A DNA stretch of 63,270 bases from Elusimicrobia bacterium CG_4_9_14_3_um_filter_62_55 (GTDB taxonomy: Bacteria; Elusimicrobiota; Elusimicrobia; UBA1565): contig PFUL01000129.1 in assembly GCA_002790095.1 (NCBI GenBank), positions 1-63,270 of the forward strand, read 5' to 3'. Made by a program: the position numbers and the translations under genes. Below the pieces are notes generated by a model. It worked only from the letters and a program-made list of their open reading frames with translations. It was not told the origin of the DNA and made no database searches. The number at the start of each line of letters is the position of its first letter. The first letter of the stretch is position 1. This document shows positions 28,801 to 36,166 of this stretch, in pieces.

Positions 28801-28866
28801 ATCTGGACGGCCGATCAGGCCGGACGCCTGCAGGCGTGGATCATTCCCATGACGGGTTCTAAGTAA
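25858..28866 (+). CDS. Fusion: signal peptide, Ala/Pro-rich linker, MFS transporter, WD40-like propeller
   Basis: This 1002-residue protein has four parts. A signal peptide (about 1-21) is followed by a low-complexity Ala/Pro/Ser region and a charged helix to about 212. Residues 213-610 form a 12-helix MFS permease (ETLHFVVPLLLLSQYG, GLFVASDLAGLVLGWAGSSW, AVNGFVYSSANGLSMVALLA). After another membrane helix (about 645-665), residues 695-1000 form a WD40/YVTN-like propeller with blades such as VSVSEDGTWKLWDLESGKVY and VLTSSRGIVKLWKVAPG. A permease carrying its own exported leader and a large extracytoplasmic propeller is unusual. The substrate is unknown. A TAATAT box lies 6 nt before the ATG. 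Confidence 0.85.
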   Translation: MTRLLLAFCVLISSLRLSAAAVVVRSVSAPLSPALGAPALIGTSGNALSFSAPALSVPTLNTGALPVIPVLESGTQPAAARTASRTVPAQAQSPAPRASRQTPAAPAFKKRLAALTRGAAPLAEAARDRNAADGDSHAAGSRLIRLLNGGEENELESAPVSPGEPGLFSRFGARLKQANAAHAHFDFMRAGVPVEETARAETPAPDLSPRQKKQFRVYATGVSAVKVGIETLHFVVPLLLLSQYGAASLVGGLFVASDLAGLVLGWAGSSWIDRLKPGRVMTAAALTQFAAIGAIPAALWLGMPLGLPAVMGLVVLNGAASGLFDIARRAQMPHLIGTDEGTLRRYNGELYVWREIAAIAGVFAAGALLSATGYLETLILHPAFYMIAGYLFWRMTRGNRPGGGAAAIPAGPKEPSGIKHAWREISRGARIVISNPRLLLAAVVNIPVLTIHNLFHKMLAAVYATAMLGSPSFAAILIGAWNLGEFVSAIYLRTRGHKEGSAKWLVYAGFAGMGLWAMTFFPSIWVAAPMIFLLATATLSNELGLVSFFQSSVGKEDAGAVNGFVYSSANGLSMVALLALGWAFDAWGVPAGMTALAVVMSGVSVFYWLAALNLKRSGRDHPSGPAVNSADEPPPVAAGLFLKRWKLWLVVAAVLGGGLFGAHQYFAPRLDPVTPPDAVVIVDKSPYAMAEVPGAAIERFGDSPRIVLSGNSSAILAFTMRADRKAAVSVSEDGTWKLWDLESGKVYAPEHYPGKARTALFADGGRKLILVDDDGTVRVSMLRTGELQTIERDLEAVLFDAISPDAWRVAVGTSDNQVHLLEIDGAKTAAFAVGGKILAVGSTEAGEMVLTSSRGIVKLWKVAPGQAPTVVVEKYLPGLKIKGSALSRSGDRLIALADMAGDQIVLAWRFGTQEVQMLMGADFAGEDAPLAAVAATPDGTRVAILAKDGRLWTWTPGSGEPALIGKAESGVRVFFSKTGTMIWTADQAGRLQAWIIPMTGSK

Positions 28867-28884
28867 TTTTCGCTAGAATGCCGC

Positions 28885-29823
28885 ATGCGGCATTCGCGCG
28901 GAAAAACCGTCGTCATCGTCAACCCCGCCTCCGGCGCGGGCCGCTCGGGGCTGTTGTGGCCCGAACGCCGGGAGATTCTCGAAGCGATTTTACCCGAGTT
29001 CGAAGAGCACCTGAGCGAGCGTCGGGGACACGCCTCCGAACTGGCCCGCGAGGCGGTCGAAAACGGCGCGGCGCGCGTCGTGGCGGTCGGCGGCGACGGG
29101 ACCTGGCACGAGGTCGTTCAGGGATTCATGACCGCGCCCCGGGAATCCCGCCGCGACGCCGTGCTCGGACTGCTCCCCACCGGATCCGGCTGCGATTTCG
29201 CCCGGCATTTCGATATCCCGATGGACTTCCGCGAGGCCGCGCTGCGATTGGAGGCCGACACGCTGCGCCGTCTCGACGCGGTGCGTGCAGAGATCACCGC
29301 TGAGGACGGCAGCTCGAAAACGCTGTACTTCACGAACATGGCGGCCTTCGGTTTGGCGGGGCTGGTCGCCGAGGCCGTCGAGCGTGACGGCAAGGCCAGG
29401 GGCGGGACGCTTTCCTATCTGTTCGCCACGCTCGGGGCGGTGATGCGCTCTCAGGCGGCCGATTTCACGGTGCGCTTGGACGGGCGCAAATTAGACGGCC
29501 CTTTTCATACCGTCATTCTCGCCAACACCTCCAGTACCGGCGGCGGGATGAAGATCGCGCCGGACGCGGACGCCGAGGACGGCCGTTTCGAGGTCGTGAC
29601 GGTCGGCGATATGTCGAAACTGTCGATGTTGCTGAAGCTGCGCAAGCTGTACTCGGGAACGCATCTGGGGGGACGGGGGCTGGAGTGCCTGCGGGGAGAG
29701 CGTCTGGAAGCCTTTCCCCCTCCCGGCGGGGGCCGCTGGCCGCTGAACATCGACGGCGAGGCGTTCGGCCGTCTGCCCGCGGCGTTTACGATCGAGCCGG
29801 GCGTTCTTCCGGTGCTCGTCTAG
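28885..29823 (+). CDS. Diacylglycerol/sphingosine kinase-like lipid kinase (YegS/BmrU type)
   Basis: This 312-residue protein has the DAGK catalytic fold: VVIVNPASGAGRSGLLWPER at the start, the ATP loop AVGGDGTWHEVVQGF (GGDGT), and LGLLPTGSGCDFARHFDIP as the second motif. The C-terminal lobe includes LANTSSTGGGMKIAPDADAEDG, where acidic residues bind magnesium in the family. It phosphorylates a membrane lipid such as diacylglycerol at the cytoplasmic face. The start is 18 bp after the MFS-WD40 gene. A TAGAAT hexamer ends 5 nt before the ATG. Confidence 0.92.
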   Translation: MRHSRGKTVVIVNPASGAGRSGLLWPERREILEAILPEFEEHLSERRGHASELAREAVENGAARVVAVGGDGTWHEVVQGFMTAPRESRRDAVLGLLPTGSGCDFARHFDIPMDFREAALRLEADTLRRLDAVRAEITAEDGSSKTLYFTNMAAFGLAGLVAEAVERDGKARGGTLSYLFATLGAVMRSQAADFTVRLDGRKLDGPFHTVILANTSSTGGGMKIAPDADAEDGRFEVVTVGDMSKLSMLLKLRKLYSGTHLGGRGLECLRGERLEAFPPPGGGRWPLNIDGEAFGRLPAAFTIEPGVLPVLV

Positions 29824-29831
29824 CCTTTACT

Positions 29832-30398
29832 ATGATGGCGAGGATGCAGCGCGGTCGAATCGCTTCCGCCGTTGCGCAGGGTCTGTTGGCCCTGCTGTTC
29901 TGCCTGTGGGCTTCGGGTGCGGCGCGCGCGCAGAGCGGACCGGCCGGGTTCGCCGCGGCCTGCGTCTTGGCGCTTCCCGCGCTGTGGTTCGCGTTCCACG
30001 CGGTCAGGGTCGGACTCGGCCGGTCCCCGGCCTGGGGCTGGGGCGCGAAAACCGCGGCGGCGGCCGTCGTTCTTGTCGCCGGGATGGCCGTCGCTCGGGC
30101 GCCGCGCCGCGGCGGCGACCCGCTCGGCGCGTTGTCGGCGTTTCGCGCCGCGATCGGGACCTCGCCTCCGCCCCGCCCGTCGATGCTGGTGCCGGGGCGC
30201 CTTTCCGTGCTCCCTCGATTGCATCTCGCCGGCACGGGGCATCCCGCCACGCGGGAGGTGTTCTTCGGACGCCCCTCGTCCGTCCGCGACCGCGGAACCT
30301 GGCTGTACGACAACGACGAAAGCAGCCCGACCTTCGGCACCGTCGTCATCGACTGCACGCATACGGATCCCAAGGGCTCCGCGTGGAGTTCCTATTGA
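29832..30398 (+). CDS. Membrane protein with a pilin-like C-terminal tail
   Basis: This is a 188-residue protein with three hydrophobic segments in its first 100 residues (around QGLLALLFCLWAS, ACVLALPALWFAFHAV and AAAAVVLVAGMAVA), followed by an extracytoplasmic domain. The tail GTWLYDNDESSPTFGTVVID then CTHTDPKGSAWSSY resembles the ends of pilins/pseudopilins that I know from Elusimicrobiota, but no class III prepilin cleavage site is seen. Three possible starts exist (29832, 29835, 29844); a TATGAT box (29831-29836) would favour 29844. It follows the DAG kinase gene by 8 bp. The function is unknown. Confidence 0.6.
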   Translation: MMARMQRGRIASAVAQGLLALLFCLWASGAARAQSGPAGFAAACVLALPALWFAFHAVRVGLGRSPAWGWGAKTAAAAVVLVAGMAVARAPRRGGDPLGALSAFRAAIGTSPPPRPSMLVPGRLSVLPRLHLAGTGHPATREVFFGRPSSVRDRGTWLYDNDESSPTFGTVVIDCTHTDPKGSAWSSY

Positions 30399-30408
30399 GG
30401 ACAGCCGA

Positions 30409-31506
30409 ATGAAGCTCGCCCTCTACGTTTCCGGACACGGTTTCGGACACGCCACGCGGGAAGCGGCCCTTCTGGAGGCGCTCGACCCCGGGGGAGCGGA
30501 CAGGATATTGCTGCGCACGGTCGCGCCGCTGGGGATGTTCGGCGACGCGGGGAAGGCCTGCGAGCCTCTGTGCGATCCGTTCGACGTCGGGATGACTCAG
30601 GCGTCGGCGCTGTCGGTCGACGCTCCGGCGACGCTCTCCGCCCATCGGGAGCATCTCGCCGATTTCGACGCCGTCGTCGCCCGCGAAAGGGCCCGTCTGA
30701 CCGCCTTCGCTCCGGACGCGGTCGTTTCCGATTGCGGGCCCGCACCGATCGAGGCGGCCGCCGCTCTGGGTGTTCCCGCGTTTGTGCTCGGCAACTTCAC
30801 GTGGGATTGGATCCTCGACGAGTATGCCCGGACCGACCCGCGCTGGCGGCCGATCGTAGATCGATACGCTCGCGCCTACGCGCGGGCCGACGCGTATTGG
30901 CGGCTTCCCTTTCACGGGGACGAGACGGGGTCCTTTCGCAAAATCGTCGATTTCCCTCATCTGGTGCGCCGCCGTTCGCTTTCCCGCGAGGAAACGCTGC
31001 GCTCCTTGGGGTTGGAGCCGGGAGAGTCCCGTCCTTTGGTCCTCGTGTCCTTCGGCGGCTTCGCCGCGGACGAGTTCACCGGAGCGGACCCCGACGGGCT
31101 CTCCGAGTTCATCTTCGTCGGGTTTACCGATCCCCCGCCGGGTCTGCGGGCGACCTGGATTCGGCTCCCGACGCTTTCCCCGGTAAGCACCGTGGATTTA
31201 GTCGCGGCCGCGGGAGCGGTAATCGGAAAACTCGGATATGGAACGGCCGCCGAATGCCTCGTGTACGGGACCCGCATGCTCTTCGTTCCCCGTACGAGAT
31301 TTCGGGAAATCGGGGTGATCGAACGGGCGGTCGCGGAAGCCGGCGGTTTCCGCGCGCTCTCGCGCGGGGATTTCCTTTCGGGACGCTGGCGGGCGCCGCT
31401 GCGCCGCCTGCTCCAGACGCCTCCTCCTCGGTCCCAGCCCGGCGACGGCGCCGAGCGCATCGCGGCGGCCTTAGCCGAGTCCGCGATTCCGGGAAAATCC
31501 GCGTGA
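30409..31506 (+). CDS. GT-B glycosyltransferase (MurG/UGT-like)
   Basis: This 365-residue protein begins MKLALYVSGHGFGHATREAA, with a Gly/His-rich loop typical of GT28/UGT-like enzymes. The N-domain includes DAVVSDCGPAPIEAAAALGV and VLGNFTWDWILDEYA. The C-domain contains LVLVSFGGFAAD and AGAVIGKLGYGTAAECLVYG, the nucleotide-sugar binding region. The protein looks cytosolic or peripheral. GAGGA precedes the ATG. It overlaps the next gene by GTGA, so it is part of the envelope operon. The donor and acceptor are unknown; the adjacent lipid kinase suggests glycolipid or cell-surface glycan synthesis. Confidence 0.85.
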   Translation: MKLALYVSGHGFGHATREAALLEALDPGGADRILLRTVAPLGMFGDAGKACEPLCDPFDVGMTQASALSVDAPATLSAHREHLADFDAVVARERARLTAFAPDAVVSDCGPAPIEAAAALGVPAFVLGNFTWDWILDEYARTDPRWRPIVDRYARAYARADAYWRLPFHGDETGSFRKIVDFPHLVRRRSLSREETLRSLGLEPGESRPLVLVSFGGFAADEFTGADPDGLSEFIFVGFTDPPPGLRATWIRLPTLSPVSTVDLVAAAGAVIGKLGYGTAAECLVYGTRMLFVPRTRFREIGVIERAVAEAGGFRALSRGDFLSGRWRAPLRRLLQTPPPRSQPGDGAERIAAALAESAIPGKSA

Positions 31507-32372
31507 GAACCCTCGTCTGGGGCGTTCTCATTTTCGCGCTGCTGCTGGCCGGGCTGCGGCTGCTCGAACGGACGGGGCTTTATCTCCCGACTTCGGCTCA
31601 TTTGGCTCACCCCGGCAGCTATGGTTTTCGCTACGAGGAAAAAATCGTCGAGACCGCGGATGGAGAGCGATTGGACGCGTGGTGGATTCCCGCGGAAGGA
31701 AATGATCGCCCGAAGGGGGTCGAGGATCCCCCGCTCCCTCCGCTCCCTCCGCTCCCGAAGGTTCCGGGCGCTCCCGTGATCCTGTTTTTTCACGGCAACG
31801 GCGGCAATATCAGCCACCGCATCCAAAAAATACGCTATTTCCTGAAGATGGGTGCCTCGGTTTTGATTTTCGATTACCGCGGCTACGGTGCGAGTTCCGG
31901 CCGTCCGGACGAGCGAGGCACGTATCGCGACGGCGAAGCCGCTGCGCAGGCGGCTTTGGCGGAGGCGGGCGGCGATCCCGATCGGGTAGCGTACTACGGC
32001 GAGTCGCTGGGCTGCGCCGTCGCGTTGGAAACGGCCTTGCGCCTTCCGCCCCGCGCGCTCATCCTCGACAGCCCCTTTTCCTCCACCGCCGCGATGGGCG
32101 CTTTGATCTTTCCGTGGCTTCCGACGCGCTGGATCGTGCTCAATCGCTACGACAATTTAGGGAAAATCAACGCGTTGTCCGCGCCGCTTCTGCTGCTGCA
32201 CAGTCCTGACGACGACGTGATCCCCTTCTCGATGGGCCGGGCCGTCTATGAGGCGGCGCCGAGCCCGAAGCGTTTCGTTGAGACGCGCGGGGATCACAAC
32301 GAGGGATTTTCCGAATCGCCGAACTGGGGACCTTCGATCGCGGATTTTTTAACGGAGATATTTTCCCGGTGA
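31503..32372 (+). CDS. Alpha/beta hydrolase anchored to the membrane (ABHD17/BEM46-like)
   Basis: This 289-residue protein starts at GTG, overlapping the previous stop (GTGA). It begins with a membrane helix (LVWGVLIFALLLAGLRLLE). The hydrolase fold includes VILFFHGNGGNISHR (oxyanion region), nucleophile Ser in YYGESLGCAVA, Asp in LHSPDDDVIPF and His in GDHNEGF, so the catalytic triad is complete. A short Pro-rich insert (PPLPPLPPLPKVPG) precedes the fold. Family members hydrolyse esters or thioesters of lipids. The gene is coupled at both ends to its neighbours. Confidence 0.88.
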   Translation: MRTLVWGVLIFALLLAGLRLLERTGLYLPTSAHLAHPGSYGFRYEEKIVETADGERLDAWWIPAEGNDRPKGVEDPPLPPLPPLPKVPGAPVILFFHGNGGNISHRIQKIRYFLKMGASVLIFDYRGYGASSGRPDERGTYRDGEAAAQAALAEAGGDPDRVAYYGESLGCAVALETALRLPPRALILDSPFSSTAAMGALIFPWLPTRWIVLNRYDNLGKINALSAPLLLLHSPDDDVIPFSMGRAVYEAAPSPKRFVETRGDHNEGFSESPNWGPSIADFLTEIFSR

Positions 32373-33166
32373 AGCGTTTCTTGACCGCGGGGGTTCTGTT
32401 CGCCTGCGCCGCCTGCGGTGCGTTGGCGCCCAAAGGCCGACTCGGGGAGACGATGGGGCTTCTCGCCCGCGTCGAGGGAGCGCTGCCCGGTTCAAGACTG
32501 GGCCCGGTGCGCGGGGGCGTCGTTCTCGCGGATTGGAAAGACGAGGACGGCCTCCCGCTGCACGTCCTGGCCGTCGATCTTGGGAGGAAGGAACTGCGTT
32601 TTCGAGCCGCTTTGGCCCACGACCGTCTTCAGGTCCGGCCCGAACGCCTCGACGCGCTCGCTCGCCGCCATGGGGCCTTCGCCGCGCTTTCCATGGGGCA
32701 CGCGGAACGCGGATTGTCCGTTTCGGGGTTGACGGTCATCGATCGTCGCCTTCATCTCGCGCCGAATCCCCCGAAACGCGTTTCGATCGTCATCGGTCGG
32801 GACAACACGGTCGCGGTCGGGAAATTCCATCCCGAAGTGAATTCGGATTTGGATTACGATCAAGCCCTCGGCGGGCTTTGGGGACTGGACGAGCCGGACG
32901 TCGAAAACACGCTTCATGCGGCACCATGGTCGATGATTTGCCGCTGGAACGCGTTCAACGCGCTGTTGTGGGTGTACGCACCCCAAGGCGGGTCGCCCGC
33001 TGAGACCGTGAAACGGCTCGGCTGCGAAGACGCGTTCATCGCCGGGGCGGGGCGGCGCGCCGGAATGGTCGTGGACGGCGTTTCCACCGCGCGGCGCGGC
33101 GGGCTGTCGCTTCAACCCGGGCGTGCGGACTCGGCGCTGCTGCTTCGGGCGGCTAACGGTTTTTGA
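32369..33166 (+). CDS. Lipoprotein with a phosphodiester-glycosidase-like (NAGPA) domain
   Basis: This 265-residue protein starts at GTG, overlapping the previous stop (GTGA). The signal FLTAGVLFACAACGALAPKG contains a possible lipobox at C13 or C16. The body resembles the NAGPA/DUF2233 family (LHVLAVDLGRKELRFRAAL, FAALSMGHAERG, LLWVYAPQGGS, RRAGMVVDGVSTARRGGLS). Such enzymes cleave sugar-phosphodiester bonds, and bacterial members are linked to exopolysaccharides. With the preceding glycosyltransferase and hydrolase it suggests envelope glycan modification. Its 3' end overlaps the convergent thioesterase by 14 bp. Confidence 0.7.
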   Translation: MKRFLTAGVLFACAACGALAPKGRLGETMGLLARVEGALPGSRLGPVRGGVVLADWKDEDGLPLHVLAVDLGRKELRFRAALAHDRLQVRPERLDALARRHGAFAALSMGHAERGLSVSGLTVIDRRLHLAPNPPKRVSIVIGRDNTVAVGKFHPEVNSDLDYDQALGGLWGLDEPDVENTLHAAPWSMICRWNAFNALLWVYAPQGGSPAETVKRLGCEDAFIAGAGRRAGMVVDGVSTARRGGLSLQPGRADSALLLRAANGF

Positions 33167-33635
33167 GTCGGTCTTCACGCCGGCGGACGGCGGCGGCGTG
33201 GCGTTCCTTTTCGCCGCGGGTTTCCAGAGAGAGCGGCGGGACCGGCGAGGGGCGTCCCTTCGCGTCCAGCGCGACCATCGTCACCAGGCAGTTGTTCGCA
33301 TGGCGGCGAGGCCCTCCCAGCATGCTTTCCGCGTGGACCTCGACCCCGATCTCCATCGAGGTTCTGCCGGCGTGATGGATCCGGGCTTCCACGACCACCA
33401 AGTCTCCCAGCTGGATCGGCACGAGAAATTCAACGCGTTCCATCGCGATGGTGGCGCAGGGCTTTGCGGCGTGCCGCGAGGCGCAAACGGCGGCGGCTTT
33501 ATCTACGAGGGCGAGAATGCGTCCCCCGAAGACGGTGCCGTTGATGTTGGCGTCCGGGGGCGACATTAGGTCCGCGAGGGTCGTTTCCGACGCGCGGACG
33601 GGTTTGGGCGAGAGGCTGGTTTTCGGGCGGGCCAT
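33153..33635 (-). CDS. Acyl-CoA thioesterase (YciA-like hotdog fold)
   Basis: This 160-residue hotdog protein reads SETTLADLMSPPDANINGTV, with FGGRILALVDKAAAVCASRH as the central helix and catalytic Asp/Gly region, then VEFLVPIQLGDLVVVEARIH. YciA-type enzymes hydrolyse a broad range of acyl-CoAs. The ATG at 33635 has TTGGAGAA upstream and is preferred over one at 33674. A TATAAT box (33655-33660) 19 nt before it overlaps the divergent pyruvate kinase promoter. The tail ends EKERHAAAVRRREDRLKNR. Confidence 0.88.
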   Translation of the reverse strand: MARPKTSLSPKPVRASETTLADLMSPPDANINGTVFGGRILALVDKAAAVCASRHAAKPCATIAMERVEFLVPIQLGDLVVVEARIHHAGRTSMEIGVEVHAESMLGGPRRHANNCLVTMVALDAKGRPSPVPPLSLETRGEKERHAAAVRRREDRLKNR

Positions 33636-33664
33636 TTGAGCGGGATTCTCCAAAATTATAGACT
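33636..33664. promoter_or_regulatory. Overlapping divergent promoters of thioesterase and pyruvate kinase
   Basis: On the plus strand TTGAGC (33636-33641), a 17-bp spacer and TAGACT (33659-33664) form a candidate pyk promoter ending 8 nt before the ATG. On the minus strand TATAAT (33655-33660) precedes the thioesterase. The two -10 boxes share bases, so the promoters would compete within a 37-bp intergenic space. Confidence 0.55.
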
Positions 33665-33672
33665 GAGTGTCC

Positions 33673-35118
33673 ATGGAAGCATCGAGAAAGAAGCGGGTTA
33701 TTAGAATGGCGAAGATCGTCGCGACGCTGGGGCCGGCCTCCGGAACGCTCGAGATGATCGACAAATTGACTCAGTTCGGGATGGATGTGGTCCGGCTCAA
33801 TTTTTCCCACGGCGATCACGAAGCGCACGCGAAGCTTATCGGCCATGTACGGGAGAACTCCCGACGCTACGAACGCCCGATGTCGGTGATCGCGGACCTT
33901 CAAGGGCCGAAGATCCGCACCGGAAAACTCGTCAACGGCGTTCCGCTCGAACTCGTCGAAGGCGAGGCGTTCACAATTACGACCGACCCGGTTCTCGGGG
34001 AGGGGTCTCGTGTTTCCACCACTTTCAAAGAGCTTCACGAGAACGTCGGCAAGGGCGACCGGATATTGATGGACGACGGCCTCCTCGAGATTCTCGTCGA
34101 GAAGGTGACGGGCCGGGACATCTCCTGTCAGGTCCTCACGGGAGGATTGCTCAGCGAACATAAAGGGATCAATCTCCCGGGAGCGAAGCTGCGCATCCCC
34201 GCCCTGACCGAAAAGGATAAGCGCGACCTTAAATTCGCTTTGGAGAACGACTGCAACTACATCGCGGTCAGTTTCGTTCGCAGCGCCGACGACGTCCTCA
34301 TGGCCCGTCAGGAAGCGCTTCGCTACGGAAAACAGCCGCAGATTATCGCGAAGCTCGAAAAACCGGAGGCGCTCGACAACCTCGAGGAGATCCTGCAGGC
34401 TTCCGACGGGGTGATGGTAGCTCGCGGCGACTTGGGCGTCGAGATGAGCCCCGAAAAGGTCCCGGCCGCTCAAAAGCACATTATTTCGCGTGCGCGCGAT
34501 TTCCGGATCCCGGTCATTACCGCGACCCAGATGCTCGACTCGATGACCCGCAACCCCCGCCCGACGCGCGCCGAAGCGTCGGACGTCGCGAACGCGATTT
34601 TCGACGGGACCAGCGCCGTGATGCTCTCCAACGAGACCGCTTCCGGCAAGTACCCGCTGGAATCGGTGGAGATGATGGACCGGATCATTCGCGAGGCGGA
34701 AGGCGTGCCGCGCGACACGCAACGGATGCGCCGTCTGTGGCGGTTGAGCGTCGCCGAGGCGATCAGCGAGGCCGTCTGCAACGCCGCCGACGTTCTCCCC
34801 GTGAAATGCATCGCGGTGTTCACTGAGACGGGGACGACCGCCCGCTTGATCGCGCATTACCGCCCGCCCGTCCCCATCATCGCGTTTTCCCCCGTTCAGG
34901 AAACCCGGAGGCGGATGTCCTTGTTCTGGGGAGTGCTTTCGCGCAAGATCAGCCCGGTGTCCGACATCGACGAACTGTCGGCGCTCGCTGAAAAGCGGCT
35001 GATCGAAGAGAATTTAGTCGAACCCGGCGACATCGTCGGCATCGTGGCCGGCACGCCGCTCGGCGTGCGGGGCACGACGAACATGGTCAAACTTCACACC
35101 GTCGGCTCCGGCAATTAA
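33673..35118 (+). CDS. pyk: Pyruvate kinase
   Basis: This 481-residue glycolytic enzyme converts PEP and ADP to pyruvate and ATP. Family motifs include IVATLGPASGTLEMIDKL, VVRLNFSHGDH, IADLQGPKIRTG, IIAKLEKPEALDNLEEIL (catalytic Lys), and ATQMLDSMTRNPRPTRAEAS with DVANAIFDGTSAVMLSNETA. The allosteric C-domain is present (CIAVFTETGTTARLIAHYRP). The ATG at 33673 gives an extra 11 residues; a second ATG at 33706 (MAKIVATLGP) is the other possible start. It is divergent from the thioesterase and 21 bp upstream of hflK. Confidence 0.95.
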   Translation: MEASRKKRVIRMAKIVATLGPASGTLEMIDKLTQFGMDVVRLNFSHGDHEAHAKLIGHVRENSRRYERPMSVIADLQGPKIRTGKLVNGVPLELVEGEAFTITTDPVLGEGSRVSTTFKELHENVGKGDRILMDDGLLEILVEKVTGRDISCQVLTGGLLSEHKGINLPGAKLRIPALTEKDKRDLKFALENDCNYIAVSFVRSADDVLMARQEALRYGKQPQIIAKLEKPEALDNLEEILQASDGVMVARGDLGVEMSPEKVPAAQKHIISRARDFRIPVITATQMLDSMTRNPRPTRAEASDVANAIFDGTSAVMLSNETASGKYPLESVEMMDRIIREAEGVPRDTQRMRRLWRLSVAEAISEAVCNAADVLPVKCIAVFTETGTTARLIAHYRPPVPIIAFSPVQETRRRMSLFWGVLSRKISPVSDIDELSALAEKRLIEENLVEPGDIVGIVAGTPLGVRGTTNMVKLHTVGSGN

Positions 35119-35139
35119 GCCGGACCGAATGGAGGTCCT

Positions 35140-36165
35140 ATGCCTGAACCCTGGGAAAATCCCGATGAGGAAATTAAGGATTTACTGGAAGGACTGCAAA
35201 AGCGGTTTAAGAACGGCTGGCTGCTGCAGCGCGGGCTAGTCCTCGTCGCGTTTGCCGGCGTATTCGTCGTTTTGGGAGTTTTGACCTCCATGTACACCGT
35301 GGAGCCGGAAGAAAAAGCGGTGATCATGCGTTTCGGCCGGTACCTCGCGACCCAGGGTCCCGGCCTGCACTTCAAGCTTCCCTTCGGCATCGATCGTCAC
35401 ATCAAGGTTCCGACGGAACGGATTCTCCAAGAGGAGTTCGGGTTCCGCTCAAGTGCGGCGAAGGGAAACCGGACCCAGTACGAGGATCAGGCCTTCGACG
35501 AAGAAAGCCTGATGCTGACCGGGGACTTAAACGTTGCGGACGTTGAATGGATCGTTCAGTACAAAATCGCCGAGCCGCAAAAGTACCTGTTCAACACCCG
35601 CGACGTACGGAAAAACCTTCGCGACGTGTCTTTATCCGTGGTGCGCCGCGTGATCGGCGACCGCCGCGTCGGCGAGGTGCTGACCACCGGACGCGTCGCC
35701 ATCGCCGAAGAGGCGCAGCGTCTGATGCAGGAAGTGCTCGATCGTTATGCGATGGGCGTGCGCATTGTGACGCTGAAGCTCCAGGACGTCAATCCGCCGG
35801 AGTCGGTGCGGCCCGCGTTCAACGAGGTCAACGCCGCCAAGCAGGAGCAGGAGAAAGTGATCAACCAGGCCGAGCGGGAATACAACAAAGTGATCCCGGA
35901 AGCGCGCGGCAAGGCCGACGAGACGGTCAGCAAGGCCGAGGGCGAGGCCGAACGCGTCGTGAATACGGCCAAGGGCGATGCGGCGCGCTTTGAGAACGTG
36001 CTGCGCGAATACCGGAAGGCTCCGGCCATCACGCGTACGCGGCTTTACTTGGAAACGCTGGAAGACATCTATTCCCGCTTCTCCGAGATCACGATCGTCG
36101 ACAAGGGCGTAAAGGGCGTGCTCCCCGTTTTCGACAACCCGACCCCGTCGGCCGGAGGGAAATAG
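35140..36165 (+). CDS. hflK: HflK, SPFH-domain modulator of FtsH
   Basis: This is a 341-residue membrane protein with one N-terminal helix (LVLVAFAGVFVVLGVLTSMY) followed by an SPFH/Band 7 domain (VEPEEKAVIMRFGRYLATQG) and a long coiled-coil (AAKQEQEKVINQAEREYNKV). DVNPPESVRPAFNEVNAAKQ is a hallmark of HflK. With HflC it forms a periplasm-facing cage around the FtsH protease and restrains degradation of membrane proteins. A strong GGAGGTCCT site precedes the ATG. The HflC gene begins one base after its stop. Confidence 0.94.
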   Translation: MPEPWENPDEEIKDLLEGLQKRFKNGWLLQRGLVLVAFAGVFVVLGVLTSMYTVEPEEKAVIMRFGRYLATQGPGLHFKLPFGIDRHIKVPTERILQEEFGFRSSAAKGNRTQYEDQAFDEESLMLTGDLNVADVEWIVQYKIAEPQKYLFNTRDVRKNLRDVSLSVVRRVIGDRRVGEVLTTGRVAIAEEAQRLMQEVLDRYAMGVRIVTLKLQDVNPPESVRPAFNEVNAAKQEQEKVINQAEREYNKVIPEARGKADETVSKAEGEAERVVNTAKGDAARFENVLREYRKAPAITRTRLYLETLEDIYSRFSEITIVDKGVKGVLPVFDNPTPSAGGK

Positions 36166-36166
36166 C

